Positions 16,192 through 27,730 of a stretch of 64,000 nt of DNA are shown here, one piece after another. Each line of letters starts with the position of its first letter. Position 1 is the first letter of the stretch. The notes beneath the pieces are model-generated. The model ran no database searches and was not told the origin of the DNA. It saw only the letters and a list, made by a program, of their open reading frames with translations. Where the stretch lies: the NCBI RefSeq assembly GCF_011766325.1, contig NZ_BLLG01000004.1, positions 434,001-498,000 of the forward strand. The letters are read 5' to 3'. The position numbers and the translations under genes are program-made. Origin of the DNA: Streptomyces pacificus. GTDB taxonomy: Bacteria > Actinomycetota > Actinomycetes > Streptomycetales > Streptomycetaceae.

Positions 16192-17864
16192 GCGGCGTCT
16201 CCGGGGTTGGCTGCGGCGAAGGACTTGCCCTGCACCGACTGACGGTACTCGGACAAGGCAGCGTACTTCTCCCGGAGTTGGCGCTTCAGCACTTTTCCGG
16301 TGACCCCCACCGGGAAGTCCTCCGGTGAAGCGGCGATCTCCAGGAAGCCCAGCTCCGGGTGGCCGGCGGCGCGCAGCGCCTCATTGGCGAGGAGCAGCAG
16401 CTTCTCCGGCTCCGCGGACCCGTCGGCGGTGACCACGGCGACGGGCACCACGGCCTCGCCGTCCCGGCCGGCCACCACCGCGACGTCCTCGACCTCGGGC
16501 ACCCGGAGCAGCACGACCTCCTCCATGAAGACCGAGTAGCCGGTCCCGTGGGCGGTGCGGATGGCGTCCGCGGCCCGGTCCACCAGGTAGAAGTCGCCGT
16601 TCTCGTCCCGGTACGCCATGTCGCCGGGCATCCAGTAGCCGGACATCTTGAAGGAGTAGGTGGTGGCGGAGTCGCCCCAGTAGCCGGGCGTCACCGCGGG
16701 GCCGCGGGCGGCCAGGTGGCCGACCTCGCCGGTGTCGGCGATCGAGCCGTCGGGGCGCAGGATCGCCACCTCGGCGACGCCGACCGGCTTGCCCGCGCAC
16801 CGGTTGTTCGGCTTGTCGTCCAGCGTGTGGACCTGGAGCAGGCAGCCCCAGCCCAGTTCGGTGGTGCCCAGGCGGTCGAAGAACGCCGACGGGGGCAGCT
16901 CGGCGCTGCGGCTCTGCAGCACCTTGTCGATGTGCGCGCGGTGCACCGCGTCGCCGATCGACACCCACACCTGCACCGAGTCGAGCTGACCGGGCGCCAG
17001 GTCTGCGGAGGCCAGCTCGGCGTAGCCGTGCGCGAAGGACATCACCGAGGTCGGCCGGTACTTCTCCACCGCGGCGGCCAGTTCGTCGCCCTTGCGGTCG
17101 CTCAGCGCCACGATCGGCGTACCGCCGAGCACCGCGTAGGTGGTGTAGGCGACGCACCCGAGGTGGGACTGGGGCAGCGCGGTCATCATCAGCGCGCCGG
17201 GCGTCTCGGTGTGGTCCACCAGGCGGAACCTGGGGCCCGCCACGATGGTGCTGTGGGTGTGGATGGTCGGCTTGGGGCGGCCGGTGGTCCCGGAGGAGTG
17301 CAGGATCACCACCGGGTCGTCGGCGTGGTGGTTCCCGTAGTCGCCGTCGGCGAGCCGCGCGGCCGGCGGCGCGGGCAGCTCCTCGGCCGTGCGGGTCCAG
17401 GCGATGCCGGGCAGCAGGGACATGTCGAGCAGCGCGAGCCGCTCCCGGTCCGCGTACAGGCCCACGGGAGCGGTCTGCTCCAGCAGCGACCGGGCGATCG
17501 GCCCGGTGGCGTTGCTGTTGATCAGTACGGCGACCGCGCCGATCTGGGCTATCGCGTAGTAGTGCACCGAGTACGCGAAGGAGTCCTCGAACCAGACCGC
17601 GACCCGGTCGCCCCGGCGCACGCCCTGGGCCAGGTAGTACGCCGACCAGCTCTGCGCCAGGTCGTCGATGTCGTTCAGGCTGAGGTCGTGGGTCTGCTCG
17701 CCCGAGGTGGTGGTGATCGCCCGGTAGGAGTGGACGAACGGCAGATCGGGGCGGGGGTTGGCGGCGATGGCCGACCGCAGCAGGTTGCCACCGCCCACCG
17801 TGGGGTCGGCGGCCAGCTGCTCGCGCTGCTTCGGCGTCAGGACGGTCGCGGCGAACGTTGCCAT
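16188..17864 (-). CDS. AMP-forming acyl ligase family enzyme (candidate diazotising enzyme, CreM-like)
   Basis: 558 aa from ATG 17864 (ATG 17873 is an alternative, closer to AAGGAAG). ANL superfamily: P-loop ILHSSGTTGRPKPTIHTHST (about 188-207), FDRLGTTELGWG (about 335), YWMPGDMAYRDENGDFYLVDR (about 410-430) and the C-terminal lysine in GVTGKVLKRQLREKY (about 520). It is an acyl-CoA-synthetase relative with no carrier domain. In cremeomycin-type pathways an enzyme of this family (CreM) uses ATP and nitrite to diazotise an aryl amine. Because this window also encodes a CreD/CreE-like pair and a 4-aminophenylalanine route, that role is plausible. Loading a carboxylate onto a carrier is the main alternative. 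Confidence 0.8.
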   Translation of the reverse strand: MATFAATVLTPKQREQLAADPTVGGGNLLRSAIAANPRPDLPFVHSYRAITTTSGEQTHDLSLNDIDDLAQSWSAYYLAQGVRRGDRVAVWFEDSFAYSVHYYAIAQIGAVAVLINSNATGPIARSLLEQTAPVGLYADRERLALLDMSLLPGIAWTRTAEELPAPPAARLADGDYGNHHADDPVVILHSSGTTGRPKPTIHTHSTIVAGPRFRLVDHTETPGALMMTALPQSHLGCVAYTTYAVLGGTPIVALSDRKGDELAAAVEKYRPTSVMSFAHGYAELASADLAPGQLDSVQVWVSIGDAVHRAHIDKVLQSRSAELPPSAFFDRLGTTELGWGCLLQVHTLDDKPNNRCAGKPVGVAEVAILRPDGSIADTGEVGHLAARGPAVTPGYWGDSATTYSFKMSGYWMPGDMAYRDENGDFYLVDRAADAIRTAHGTGYSVFMEEVVLLRVPEVEDVAVVAGRDGEAVVPVAVVTADGSAEPEKLLLLANEALRAAGHPELGFLEIAASPEDFPVGVTGKVLKRQLREKYAALSEYRQSVQGKSFAAANPGDAA

Positions 17865-17881
17865 GGGGTGCATCTTCCTTG

Positions 17882-21176
<3,295 letters not shown>

Positions 21177-21595
21177 GAACTCCCCCTCCGTTCTTGCGCC
21201 TCTTGCCGAAGGCGCCGGAAAAGAGTTCCCTGGGCGCCCCGTTGACGGTCTCGACTCTGCCGCCCGCCAATGCCCGGTGCCACGGTCGCGATGGTTCGGA
21301 TCCACGCAGTGCGGGAAACTCCGGGGTTCACATGCCAGCAAAACGGAACATACCGCCACCGCAGTGGGCGGCGAAAGGTGCATGATGGGGGACACCGAAG
21401 CAGCAAACCGGCCGAGAACCACCGCCGCCGCCGGGCTGCCCGGACGGCTTCCCACCCCGTTTGCAGAACTCCGTCCGCTTATGCCCGGGCGGGCAATCGG
21501 ACACCCGCCGCCCAAGCCGCTTGCCAAAAGGGCAGGGATCAACCCATAGTTTCGGTCTATTCAGCGCATGGAAATCCATTCGAACGGGGGGCGTT
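21177..21595. promoter_or_regulatory. 419-nt divergent promoter region (papB operon / A-Ox-T-TE NRPS)
   Basis: No gene is supported. It must carry the promoters of two divergent operons. A plausible rightward promoter is TTGCCA (21521-21526), an 18-nt spacer and CATAGT (21545-21550), which would leave a 5' leader of about 40 nt. The leftward promoter could not be placed. I did not find the 79-nt element here. Confidence 0.5.
21521..21550 (+). promoter_or_regulatory. Candidate promoter of the A-Ox-T-TE NRPS
   Basis: TTGCCA and CATAGT separated by 18 nt, about 45 nt before the GTG start, with GGGGGG as ribosome site. Found by eye only. Confidence 0.35.
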
Positions 21596-24500
21596 GTGGA
21601 AATCCCTACCGCGGGCGGAGCGGTGGCTCCGGTGCGAGGAACGGACGAAGCACCCGGCCTTGTCGACCTGCTGTGCGCACAGGCCAGGACGCGCCCCGAC
21701 GACATTGCGGTGGAGTACGGCGAGGAGACCCTCACATTCGCGGAACTCGCCGGTCGGGCGGGGGAGGTGGCGGCCGGCCTGAACAGCCGCGGACTGGGCC
21801 GCGACGACTGCGTCGGGATCTTCCTCGAACCCTCCGCCGCCCTGCCGGTCGCCGTCTGGGGCGTCCTGTTCGCCGGCGCCGCCTACCTCCCCCTGTCACC
21901 GGACTACCCGGACGAGCGGATCCGCGCGATGGCCGAGGACTCCCGCGCCCCGGTACTGCTCACCGAGGCGCCGCTCAGGGACCGGCTCGCCGCCCTCGCA
22001 CCGCCCGGAGCCACCCTCCTCACCCCGGCCGGGCTCGCCACCGGCCCCGGCGCCGCCGCGGACGGCCCGGCCGGCTCCGCCGCGCCCCGCGACCCCGCTC
22101 CCGGCGCCCACGGACCCGCCTCCCCCGCGCCCGGCGACCTCGCCTACGTCATCTACACCTCGGGCAGCACCGGCCGGCCCAAGGGCGTGATGGTCGAGCA
22201 CCGCGGCATCGCGCACCAGATGCACTGGCTGGCCCGGACCTACGGCCTCGGCCCGTCCAGCACCGTGCTGCAGAAGACGCCGATGAGTTTCGACGCCGCC
22301 CAGTGGGAGATCCTGGCGCCGTGCCTCGGCAGCCGGATCGTGCCGGCCGCACCCGGTGCGTACCGCGACCCCGAGGCCCTGCTCGACACCGTCGTCCGGC
22401 ACGGCGTGACCGTCCTGCAGTGCGTGCCCACCCTGCTCCAGGCGCTGCTCGACAGCGAGCGGCTGCCCGCCTGCGACTCGCTGACCCAGGTGTTCTGCGG
22501 CGGCGAGGCGCTGTCCCGGCGGCTCGCGCAGCGCTTCACGGAGACCCTGCACAAGTGCGAACTGGTCAACCTCTACGGGCCCACCGAGTGCACCGTCAAC
22601 GCCTCCGCCCAGACCGTCGACCCCTCGTCGGTCGGCGACGGCCCGGCCGGTGTCCCGATCGGCACCCCCGTGGACGGTCTGGCCTTCCACGTGCTCGACG
22701 AGCGGATGCGGCCGGTCGCTCCCGGCGCGGTCGGCGAGCTGTACATCAGCGGTGTGCAGGTCGCCCGCGGCTACCGGCACCGCCCCGACCTGACCGCCGA
22801 GCGCTTCCTGGACAACCCGTTCTCCGCCGACCCCGCGCACACCGTGCTGTACCGCACCGGCGACCTGGTCCACCGGGAGGGCGGCACCTACCGCTTCGAC
22901 GGCCGCGTGGACCGGCAGGTCAAACTGCGCGGCTACCGCGTCGAACCGGACGAGATACGACTCGCCATCGAGGCCCACGACTGGGTCAGGAACGCCGCCG
23001 TACTGGTCAAGGACGACCCCGCGAGCGGACACCGGAACCTCGTGGCCTGCGTCGAACTCAGCCCGCGCGAGGCGGCCCTGATGGACCAGGGCGACCACGA
23101 CCGGCACCACGTCTCCAAGGCCGGCCGGTTCCAGGTGCGCGCCCAGCTCTCCGACGGCGGCTGCCGGGACGCCGCCGACCTCGCCGGCCGGCACCGGGTC
23201 GACCTCCCCGGCCGCACTCCCACCGCCGAGCAGTGCCGCCGGGTGTTCGCCCGCAAGACCTACCGCTTCTACGAGGGCGGCGAGACCCGTCCCGAGGAGC
23301 TGCTCGCCCTGCTCGCCGCCCGCACCCCCGGTGCCGCCCCCCGGCGGCCCGAACGGCTGCGGGCAGCCGAACTCGGCGCCGTCCTGCGCTACTTCGGCCA
23401 GTACACCAGCGACGAGCGGCTGCTGCCGAAATACGGCTACGCCTCCCCCGGCTCGCTGTACGCCGCCCAGCTGTATCTGGAGGTCACCGGCCCGGACGGC
23501 TGCGCGGGCCTGGCCCCGGGCCACTGGTACTACCACCCGGTGGAGCACCGGCTGTACCTGGTCGACGCGGGGAGCGGCGACGACGGGGGCAGGGCCGACG
23601 CGGACGGCGGCGACGGCAGCGATGGCAGCGGCGACGGCGGGGACAGGGGCCGCGGGGCGTCCGACGGCCACGGGGGCCACGGGGGCGGCGGAGACCACGG
23701 GGGCGGACGCGGCGGGGACCGCGGGCCCGGTATCCGCTTCCACTTCGCCGGCCGGCGGGGGGCGATCGAGCCGGTGTACCGCAACAACGTCCAGGAGGTC
23801 CTGGAGATCGAGGCGGGACACATGGCGGGCCTGCTCGAGGAGGTGCTCCCCGCCTACGGTCTGGACATCGCCGAGGCCCCCTGCACGCCAGGCTCGATGC
23901 GCCGTCTGCACTGCGCCGACGAGGACCACTACCTGGGGGCCTTCGACCTGGTCCCGTACCGCGACGACCGCCCCGACGTCCCCGTGGACGTGTATCTGCA
24001 GGTCCACCCCGGCCGGGTGCCCGGCATGGCGGCCGGCCAGTACCACCACACCGGCGGTGCGCTGGAGCGGATCGCGGACGAGCTGGTGCTCAAGCGGCAC
24101 GTCATCGCCATCAACCAGCAGGTCTACGAGCGCGCCGCGTTCGGGATCACACTGGTCAGCCCCGGCCCCGAGCACCCGCGCTCCTACCTCGACCTGGGAC
24201 GCCGGCTCCAGCGGCTGCAGATGAACGGCGCCGGCTTCGGGTTCATGCCGTCCGGTTACAGCTCCAGGACCGGCCACGACCTGCCGGCCGCCAAGCGCAT
24301 GGACGCCGTGCTGCGGGCGGCCGGACGGCCCACGGGCCCCTCGTACTTCTTCGTCGGCGGCCGGGTCAGCGCCGAGCAGCTCGCCCACCGGGGCATGCGC
24401 GAGGACAGCGTGCACATGCAGGGGCCCACCGAGATGATCAGGGCCGATCTGGTGGAGATCCTGCCCGACTACATGGTGCCCCACCGCCTGGTGGTCATGG

Positions 24501-25633
24501 ACCGGCTACCGCTGACCGCAGGCGGCAAGGTCGACTACCGCGCGCTGGAGTCCTCGCCGGAGACGGACTTCACGACGGCGGGCCGCCCCTTCGCCGCGCC
24601 GGGGACCACCACCGAGCGGATCATCCGCGACCTGTGGCAGGCCGGTACGGGGCAGCAGGCCGCCTCCGTCCGGGACGACTTCTTCGAGTGCGGCGGCAAC
24701 TCCCTGATCGCGGTCGGGCTGGTGAACCGCATCAACCGCCGGTTCGGCTGTGCGCTGCCGCTGCAGGTGCTGTTCGCGTCCCCGACCATCGAGGAGCTGG
24801 CCCGCCGGGTCGACGGGCAGCGGGGCGCCTCCTCCTCCAGGCTGGTGCCGCTCGCCGCCGCCCGCTCCGGCCGGCCGGTGTACTGCTGGCCCGGCCTCGG
24901 CGGCTACCCGATGAACCTGCGTGCCCTCGCTCGCCGGCTCGACGCCGGCCGGCCGTTCCTCGGCGTGCAGGCCCACGGCGTCAACGCGGGTGAGCAGCCG
25001 TACGCCACCATCGCCGAGATGGCGGGGCGGGACGTGCGGGCCATCACGGAAGCCCAGCCGGAGGGACCGTACACCTTGTGCGGCTACTCCTTCGGCGCTC
25101 GGGTGGCCTTCGAGACCGCCCATCTGCTGGAGCGCGAAGGCCGTCGGGTCGACCGGCTGCTCCTGCTGGCCCCGGGCTCACCGAAGCTCCGTACGGCGGG
25201 CAGCGGACGCGCCTCGTACACCGACCCCGCCTATCTGACCATCCTGTACTCGGTCTTCGCGGGGACCGTCACCGGACCCGGCCTGGATGCCTGCCTCCGG
25301 GCCACCACGGACGAGGAGAGCTTCGTCTCCCATCTGACCGGGCAGTTCGACGGTCTGGACGGGGAGCTGGTGCGCCGGATCACCGCGGTGGTCCGGCAGA
25401 CCTACGACTTCCGCTACACCTTCGCCGAACTGCGCTCCCGGCGCGTCCAGGCCCCGGTCACCGTCGTGAAGGCGGCGGGGGACGACTACGCGTTCCTCGA
25501 CGACAGCACCGGCTGGTCGGCCGCCGCGCCGGCGATCCACCGGCTCGACGCCGGCCACTACGACATCCTGCGGGAGCCCGGTGTGGCGGAACTGGCCGAC
25601 CTGGTCGGCCCCTTCCTCGCCGGCACGGACTGA
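21596..25633 (+). CDS. indC: Indigoidine-synthetase-type NRPS (A-Ox-T-TE)
   Basis: 1345 aa from GTG 21596. The adenylation domain starts at residue 1 (YTSGSTGRPKGVMVEHRG about 187; FDAAQWEI core). It is split by an FMN nitroreductase-like oxidation domain (about 505-920; LLPKYGYASPGSLYAAQLYL, RNNVQEVLEIEAGHM, FMPSGYSSRTGHDLPAAKRM), then resumes. A carrier follows (FFECGGNSL, Ser about 1036) and a thioesterase (GYSFGA, Ser about 1165). This order and many exact stretches match BpsA/IndC, which activates L-glutamine, cyclises and oxidises it. The product is a 3-aminopiperidine-2,6-dione/aminopyridone or indigoidine. An unusual Gly/Asp/His-rich insert of about 50 residues (about 659-711) sits inside the Ox domain. 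Confidence 0.93.
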   Translation: MEIPTAGGAVAPVRGTDEAPGLVDLLCAQARTRPDDIAVEYGEETLTFAELAGRAGEVAAGLNSRGLGRDDCVGIFLEPSAALPVAVWGVLFAGAAYLPLSPDYPDERIRAMAEDSRAPVLLTEAPLRDRLAALAPPGATLLTPAGLATGPGAAADGPAGSAAPRDPAPGAHGPASPAPGDLAYVIYTSGSTGRPKGVMVEHRGIAHQMHWLARTYGLGPSSTVLQKTPMSFDAAQWEILAPCLGSRIVPAAPGAYRDPEALLDTVVRHGVTVLQCVPTLLQALLDSERLPACDSLTQVFCGGEALSRRLAQRFTETLHKCELVNLYGPTECTVNASAQTVDPSSVGDGPAGVPIGTPVDGLAFHVLDERMRPVAPGAVGELYISGVQVARGYRHRPDLTAERFLDNPFSADPAHTVLYRTGDLVHREGGTYRFDGRVDRQVKLRGYRVEPDEIRLAIEAHDWVRNAAVLVKDDPASGHRNLVACVELSPREAALMDQGDHDRHHVSKAGRFQVRAQLSDGGCRDAADLAGRHRVDLPGRTPTAEQCRRVFARKTYRFYEGGETRPEELLALLAARTPGAAPRRPERLRAAELGAVLRYFGQYTSDERLLPKYGYASPGSLYAAQLYLEVTGPDGCAGLAPGHWYYHPVEHRLYLVDAGSGDDGGRADADGGDGSDGSGDGGDRGRGASDGHGGHGGGGDHGGGRGGDRGPGIRFHFAGRRGAIEPVYRNNVQEVLEIEAGHMAGLLEEVLPAYGLDIAEAPCTPGSMRRLHCADEDHYLGAFDLVPYRDDRPDVPVDVYLQVHPGRVPGMAAGQYHHTGGALERIADELVLKRHVIAINQQVYERAAFGITLVSPGPEHPRSYLDLGRRLQRLQMNGAGFGFMPSGYSSRTGHDLPAAKRMDAVLRAAGRPTGPSYFFVGGRVSAEQLAHRGMREDSVHMQGPTEMIRADLVEILPDYMVPHRLVVMDRLPLTAGGKVDYRALESSPETDFTTAGRPFAAPGTTTERIIRDLWQAGTGQQAASVRDDFFECGGNSLIAVGLVNRINRRFGCALPLQVLFASPTIEELARRVDGQRGASSSRLVPLAAARSGRPVYCWPGLGGYPMNLRALARRLDAGRPFLGVQAHGVNAGEQPYATIAEMAGRDVRAITEAQPEGPYTLCGYSFGARVAFETAHLLEREGRRVDRLLLLAPGSPKLRTAGSGRASYTDPAYLTILYSVFAGTVTGPGLDACLRATTDEESFVSHLTGQFDGLDGELVRRITAVVRQTYDFRYTFAELRSRRVQAPVTVVKAAGDDYAFLDDSTGWSAAAPAIHRLDAGHYDILREPGVAELADLVGPFLAGTD

Positions 25634-25812
25634 GGGAGTCCTCCCCCGCAGGGACCGACTCCACCGCCCTCCCGGGAACCGGCCCCCTGCGCACCGCGGG
25701 GGGCCGGCGGGCCGGGCGCGGGCGGCGGGCCCGTACCGGTACCCACACGCACACCCACACCCACACCCACGCCCACAGCCGGATCAGCTCACAGCCTCCG
25801 AAGGAGACCACC
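25634..25812 (+). repeat. Short CACACC repeat tract between NRPS and tautomerase
   Basis: Around 25741-25781 there is a run of ACCCACAC-type 6-nt repeats, about six units. It lies just before the AAGGAG ribosome site of the tautomerase. It has no obvious coding role and is probably slippage-generated. Confidence 0.5.
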
Positions 25813-26037
25813 GTGCCTCACGTCAACATCAAGCACTTTCCCACCCCGGTCGGCGACGAGCAGTCCGCCCGCCTGGTCGCCGCGATCACCGCGGCGCTGA
25901 CGGAGAACCTCGGCTGCACCGAGGACGCCGTGTCCATCGCCCTGGAGCCCGTCGAACCGTCCGAGTGGAACGAGCGCGTCTACCGCCCCGAGGTGGTGGA
26001 GCGGCGCGCACTGCTGCACAAACTCCCGAACTACTGA
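25813..26037 (+). CDS. 4-oxalocrotonate tautomerase-family small enzyme
   Basis: 74 aa from GTG 25813, with AAGGAG 5-10 nt upstream. After removal of the initiator the chain starts Pro-His-Val, giving the catalytic N-terminal proline of the family. HFPTPVGDEQSARLVAAIT and VSIALEPVEPSEWNERVY follow the tautomerase fold. It is placed 180 nt after the indC-type NRPS on the same strand. It could tautomerise the aminopyridone/piperidinedione or 4-aminophenylpyruvate; both are guesses. Confidence 0.85.
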   Translation: MPHVNIKHFPTPVGDEQSARLVAAITAALTENLGCTEDAVSIALEPVEPSEWNERVYRPEVVERRALLHKLPNY

Positions 26038-26073
26038 AGCGCACCGAGGAGGCGTCCGCATCCGCCATGTGCA

Positions 26074-26111
26074 CCCGCCGGTCCCGGGCCCCCGCCCGGG
26101 CCCCCGGCGGG
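26074..26111. terminator. Strong bidirectional terminator hairpin
   Basis: A long inverted repeat: CCCGCCGG...CCCGGGC and its complement around a CCCC loop, ending directly at the stop codon (26112-26114) of the convergent small gene. It separates the rightward NRPS/tautomerase unit from the leftward one. Confidence 0.85.
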
Positions 26112-26330
26112 CTACTTCGCGGCAGCGAGGGCGGCCAGCGCCTGCGCCCAGCGGGCGTACTTCAGTTCGGCCAGGTCGGCGACGGTCTTGACCCCGAACG
26201 CTTCCTGCAACAGCTCTCCGTCGCGCTCGGAGACGCCTTTGAGTGCGTCTACGGGTGCTGTCAAGATCTCGGACAGACTCTTGTCGGCCCACGCCTTGTC
26301 GAGCACCTTGTTCAGGTCTACCGAAGCCAT
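26112..26330 (-). CDS. Small helical protein with helix-hairpin-helix-like motif, function unknown
   Basis: 72 aa from ATG 26330 with AGAGGA upstream. The sequence LKGVSERDGELLQEAFGVKT followed by VADLAELKY has the pattern of a helix-hairpin-helix element (GV..D...L...GV.TV.DLA). No signal peptide or membrane segment is visible. I do not recognise a characterised family. It is separated from the aminotransferase upstream by a terminator, so it probably has its own promoter in 26331-26540. The codon use is typical of a real gene. Confidence 0.65.
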   Translation of the reverse strand: MASVDLNKVLDKAWADKSLSEILTAPVDALKGVSERDGELLQEAFGVKTVADLAELKYARWAQALAALAAAK

Positions 26331-26544
26331 GTGTCCTCTTTCCTCGTGAGAGCAGGTGAGAGGCGGCCGCCAGGGGAAGAACCGCTGGCGGCAACACCGC
26401 CTCTCCGCAATCTCGTTGAAGCATATGACCGTCGGGGCCGCGCCACGGCATGTGCCCGGAGTTGCAGCGGGAAAGTCCGAAAAGCATCCTCCCGTGTCCT
26501 GAGCTGATAGACCGAAGGCAAGGGACCCCGCGGACGCCACGCCG

Positions 26545-26592
26545 AGCGGCCCCGCACCACCGGAGCCAGTGCTCCGGCGGCGCGGGGCCGCT
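26545..26592 (-). terminator. Terminator of the aminotransferase/lyase/flavoenzyme unit
   Basis: Outer stem AGCGGCCCCGC/GCGGGGCCGCT with inner CCGGAGC/GCTCCGG, ending 10 nt before the aminotransferase stop (26603). A long stem for the leftward transcript. Confidence 0.8.
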
Positions 26593-26602
26593 TCCCGGGC
26601 GG

Positions 26603-27679
26603 TCAGATCTGCTTGCGGAACACCTCGGCGGCCGCCAGGAAGGCGTCGTTGCCCCGCGCCTCGCCGATCGAGACCCGTACGCCCTCGCCCGCGAAGGCGC
26701 GGACCAGCACGCCGGCCTCGGCGCAGGCCGCGGCGAAGTCCACGCTCGGACCGCCGAGCGGCAGCCAGACGAAGTTGGCCTGGGAGCCGGCGACCGTCCA
26801 GCCCTGGGCGCGCAGCGCCGCGGTCACCCGGGCCCGCTCCCCGACCAGCGACTCCACCCGTTCCAGCAGCGCGTCCTCGGCGCACAGCGAGGCGACGGCG
26901 GCGTCCTGGGCGAGCTGGCTGACGCCGAACGGCACGGCCGTCTTGCGCAGCGCGGTGGCCACGGGCTCGTGGGCGATCGCGAAGCCGACCCGCAGACCGG
27001 CCAGACCGTACGCCTTGGAGAAGGTGCGCAGCACGCAGACCTGGGGGCGGTCGCGGTACAGGTCGATGCCGTCGGGCACCTCGGCGTCGCGGGCGAACTC
27101 GAGATACGCCTCGTCCAGGACGACCAGGACCTGGGCGGGGACGGCGTCGAGGAAGCGGACCAGCTCGTCGCGGCGCAGTGCGGCACCGGTCGGGTTGTTC
27201 GGATTGCAGACGAAGACCACCCGGGTGCGGTCGGTGACCGCGGCGAGCATCGCGTCGAGGTCGTGCGCCCCGTCGGCGGTGAGGGGGACGGGCACGGGGA
27301 CGGCGCCGCCGATCCGGGTGAGGACCGGGTACGCCTCGAAGGAGCGCCAGGCGAACACGACCTCGTCGCCCTCCCCGGCCATGGCGAGCACCAGGGACTG
27401 GGCGACGCCGACCGAACCGGGTCCGGTGACGACGTGCCCGCCGGGGACCCCGAAGTGCCGTGCCAGCTCCGCGGTGAGGCCGCCGGTGGCCATGTCGGGG
27501 TAGCGGTTGGCGCCGCCCGCCGCGGCGAGGGCGGTCTCCAGCACCCCGGGCAGCGGCGGGTAGGGGTTCTCGTTGGCGGACAGGACGAAGGAGCCGGCGT
27601 AGTCCGGCCTTCCCGGGCGATGGGCGGGGAGGGTGTCCAGATGGGGCCGCGGCCGGGGCCCTTGCTGACGGTCAATCAC
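26603..27679 (-). CDS. HisC-like class I/II aminotransferase (probable aromatic aminotransferase)
   Basis: 358 aa from GTG 27679. PLP fold-type [15 protein letters not shown] (about 33-46), [14 protein letters not shown] (about 148-161), [11 protein letters not shown] (about 182), PLP lysine in [16 protein letters not shown] (about 210-225). This is the histidinol-phosphate aminotransferase group, which also contains phenylalanine/tyrosine-type enzymes (Pat). No histidine genes are near. The best-supported job is transamination of 4-aminophenylpyruvate from the PapA/B/C-like enzymes to 4-aminophenylalanine. It is the last gene of the minus-strand group. Confidence 0.87.
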   Translation of the reverse strand: MIDRQQGPRPRPHLDTLPAHRPGRPDYAGSFVLSANENPYPPLPGVLETALAAAGGANRYPDMATGGLTAELARHFGVPGGHVVTGPGSVGVAQSLVLAMAGEGDEVVFAWRSFEAYPVLTRIGGAVPVPVPLTADGAHDLDAMLAAVTDRTRVVFVCNPNNPTGAALRRDELVRFLDAVPAQVLVVLDEAYLEFARDAEVPDGIDLYRDRPQVCVLRTFSKAYGLAGLRVGFAIAHEPVATALRKTAVPFGVSQLAQDAAVASLCAEDALLERVESLVGERARVTAALRAQGWTVAGSQANFVWLPLGGPSVDFAAACAEAGVLVRAFAGEGVRVSIGEARGNDAFLAAAEVFRKQI

Positions 27680-27730
27680 AAGTTGTACGCCTTTCTCACA
27701 GGTGGGCGGGTACGCGAGACCGGCGGACGC

